This document shows positions 63,968 to 64,000 of a DNA stretch of 64,000 nucleotides, piece after piece. The notes beneath the pieces were generated by a model. That model searched no databases. It was not told where the DNA came from and worked only from the letters and a program-made list of their open reading frames with translations. The stretch is from Pandoraea apista. Its GTDB lineage: Bacteria > Pseudomonadota > Gammaproteobacteria > Burkholderiales > Burkholderiaceae. The stretch spans positions 1 through 64,000 of the forward strand of contig NZ_CP013482.1 in assembly GCF_001465595.2 (NCBI RefSeq), in the 5' to 3' direction. Each line of letters opens with the position of its first letter. Within the stretch, counting starts at the first letter, position 1. The position numbers and the translations under genes were made by a program.

Positions 63968-64000
63968 TGCGCTTGCTTCTCGACACGCACGTTTTTCTGT
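63967..64000 (+). CDS. PIN-domain toxin, first 11 codons (cut by window end)
   Basis: The start of the PIN toxin (MRLLLDTHVFL) before the window ends. The frameshift seen in the first copy lies beyond this point, so this copy cannot confirm or refute it. Confidence 0.8.
   Translation, partial: MRLLLDTHVFL

Larger units (their letters stand above)
61146..64000. repeat. Terminal direct repeat, copy 2
   Basis: The right-end partner of the repeat at the window start. Here the reading frame of btuB is intact, so this copy should be taken as the reference. It breaks off inside the toxin gene. Confidence 0.88.

Noticed and set aside
1..64000. tRNA or rRNA genes, insertion sequences, resistance genes
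   Set aside because: None could be recognised; no transposase with flanking inverted repeats and no known resistance or metal genes were seen.

Overview
The window reads as one complete circular conjugative plasmid of about 61.1 kb, with roughly 2.85 kb of terminal redundancy: the first 2,854 bases recur at 61,146-64,000, differing by one base in the stretch compared. The host is probably a beta-proteobacterium (Burkholderiales-like). The reasons are the GC-rich coding sequence, an RK2/RP4-type (IncP-1) backbone, an HvrA-type H-NS protein, and a BtuB receptor under a cobalamin riboswitch. The host assignment is an inference.

Backbone. Gene order matches RK2/RP4 almost gene for gene. Tra1 runs leftward as traC primase/ArdC, a traD-position gene, traE (topoisomerase III), traF, traG, traI and traJ (17.4-28.9 kb). 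Next come an RP4-type oriT with a recognisable nic site and the divergent traK-traL-traM operon. The control region (31-38 kb) has a kfrA remnant, a Fic/KfrB toxin-antitoxin operon, korB-incC with korA nested inside incC, kleE, korC and klcB. The origin (about 38.0-38.6 kb) has seven iterons and an unusual cluster of mini-hairpins. repA and ssb run leftward from a KorA/KorB-type promoter. trbA and then trbB-C-D-E-F-G-H-I-J-L-M-N-P (40.3-53.4 kb) encode the mating-pair apparatus. The initiator is an RPA-family RepA rather than TrfA, and trbK is missing from its usual place between trbJ and trbL.

Regulation can be read directly. Ten copies of the 13-bp KorB operator TTTAGCSGCTAAA are spread through the backbone. 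KorA operators (GTTTAGCTAAAC or one mismatch) overlap the -10 boxes of the korA and ssb-repA promoters. A 19-bp palindrome, ATAGGTCTTAAAGACCTAT, sits between -35 and -10 of two promoters and is a candidate KorC operator. A shared motif near oriT and trbB is a candidate TrbA site.

Accessory DNA lies between trbP and traC, a known IncP insertion site (53.4 kb through the circle junction to 17.3 kb). It holds a 1,553-residue intimin/invasin-type inverse autotransporter with tandem Ig-like repeats, a secreted unknown, an AT-hook protein, a helix-turn-helix protein, riboswitch-controlled btuB, a serine recombinase with H-NS, a Phd/PIN toxin-antitoxin pair (toxin frameshifted), and a leftward array of about 25 mostly small unknown genes. 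That array includes many membrane or secreted proteins, an OafA-like acyltransferase, a prepilin peptidase, an ADP-ribosyltransferase-like protein and a degenerate tyrosine recombinase. Two dyad-bearing promoters within it suggest at least two leftward operons. No tRNA, rRNA, CRISPR array or complete insertion sequence was seen.
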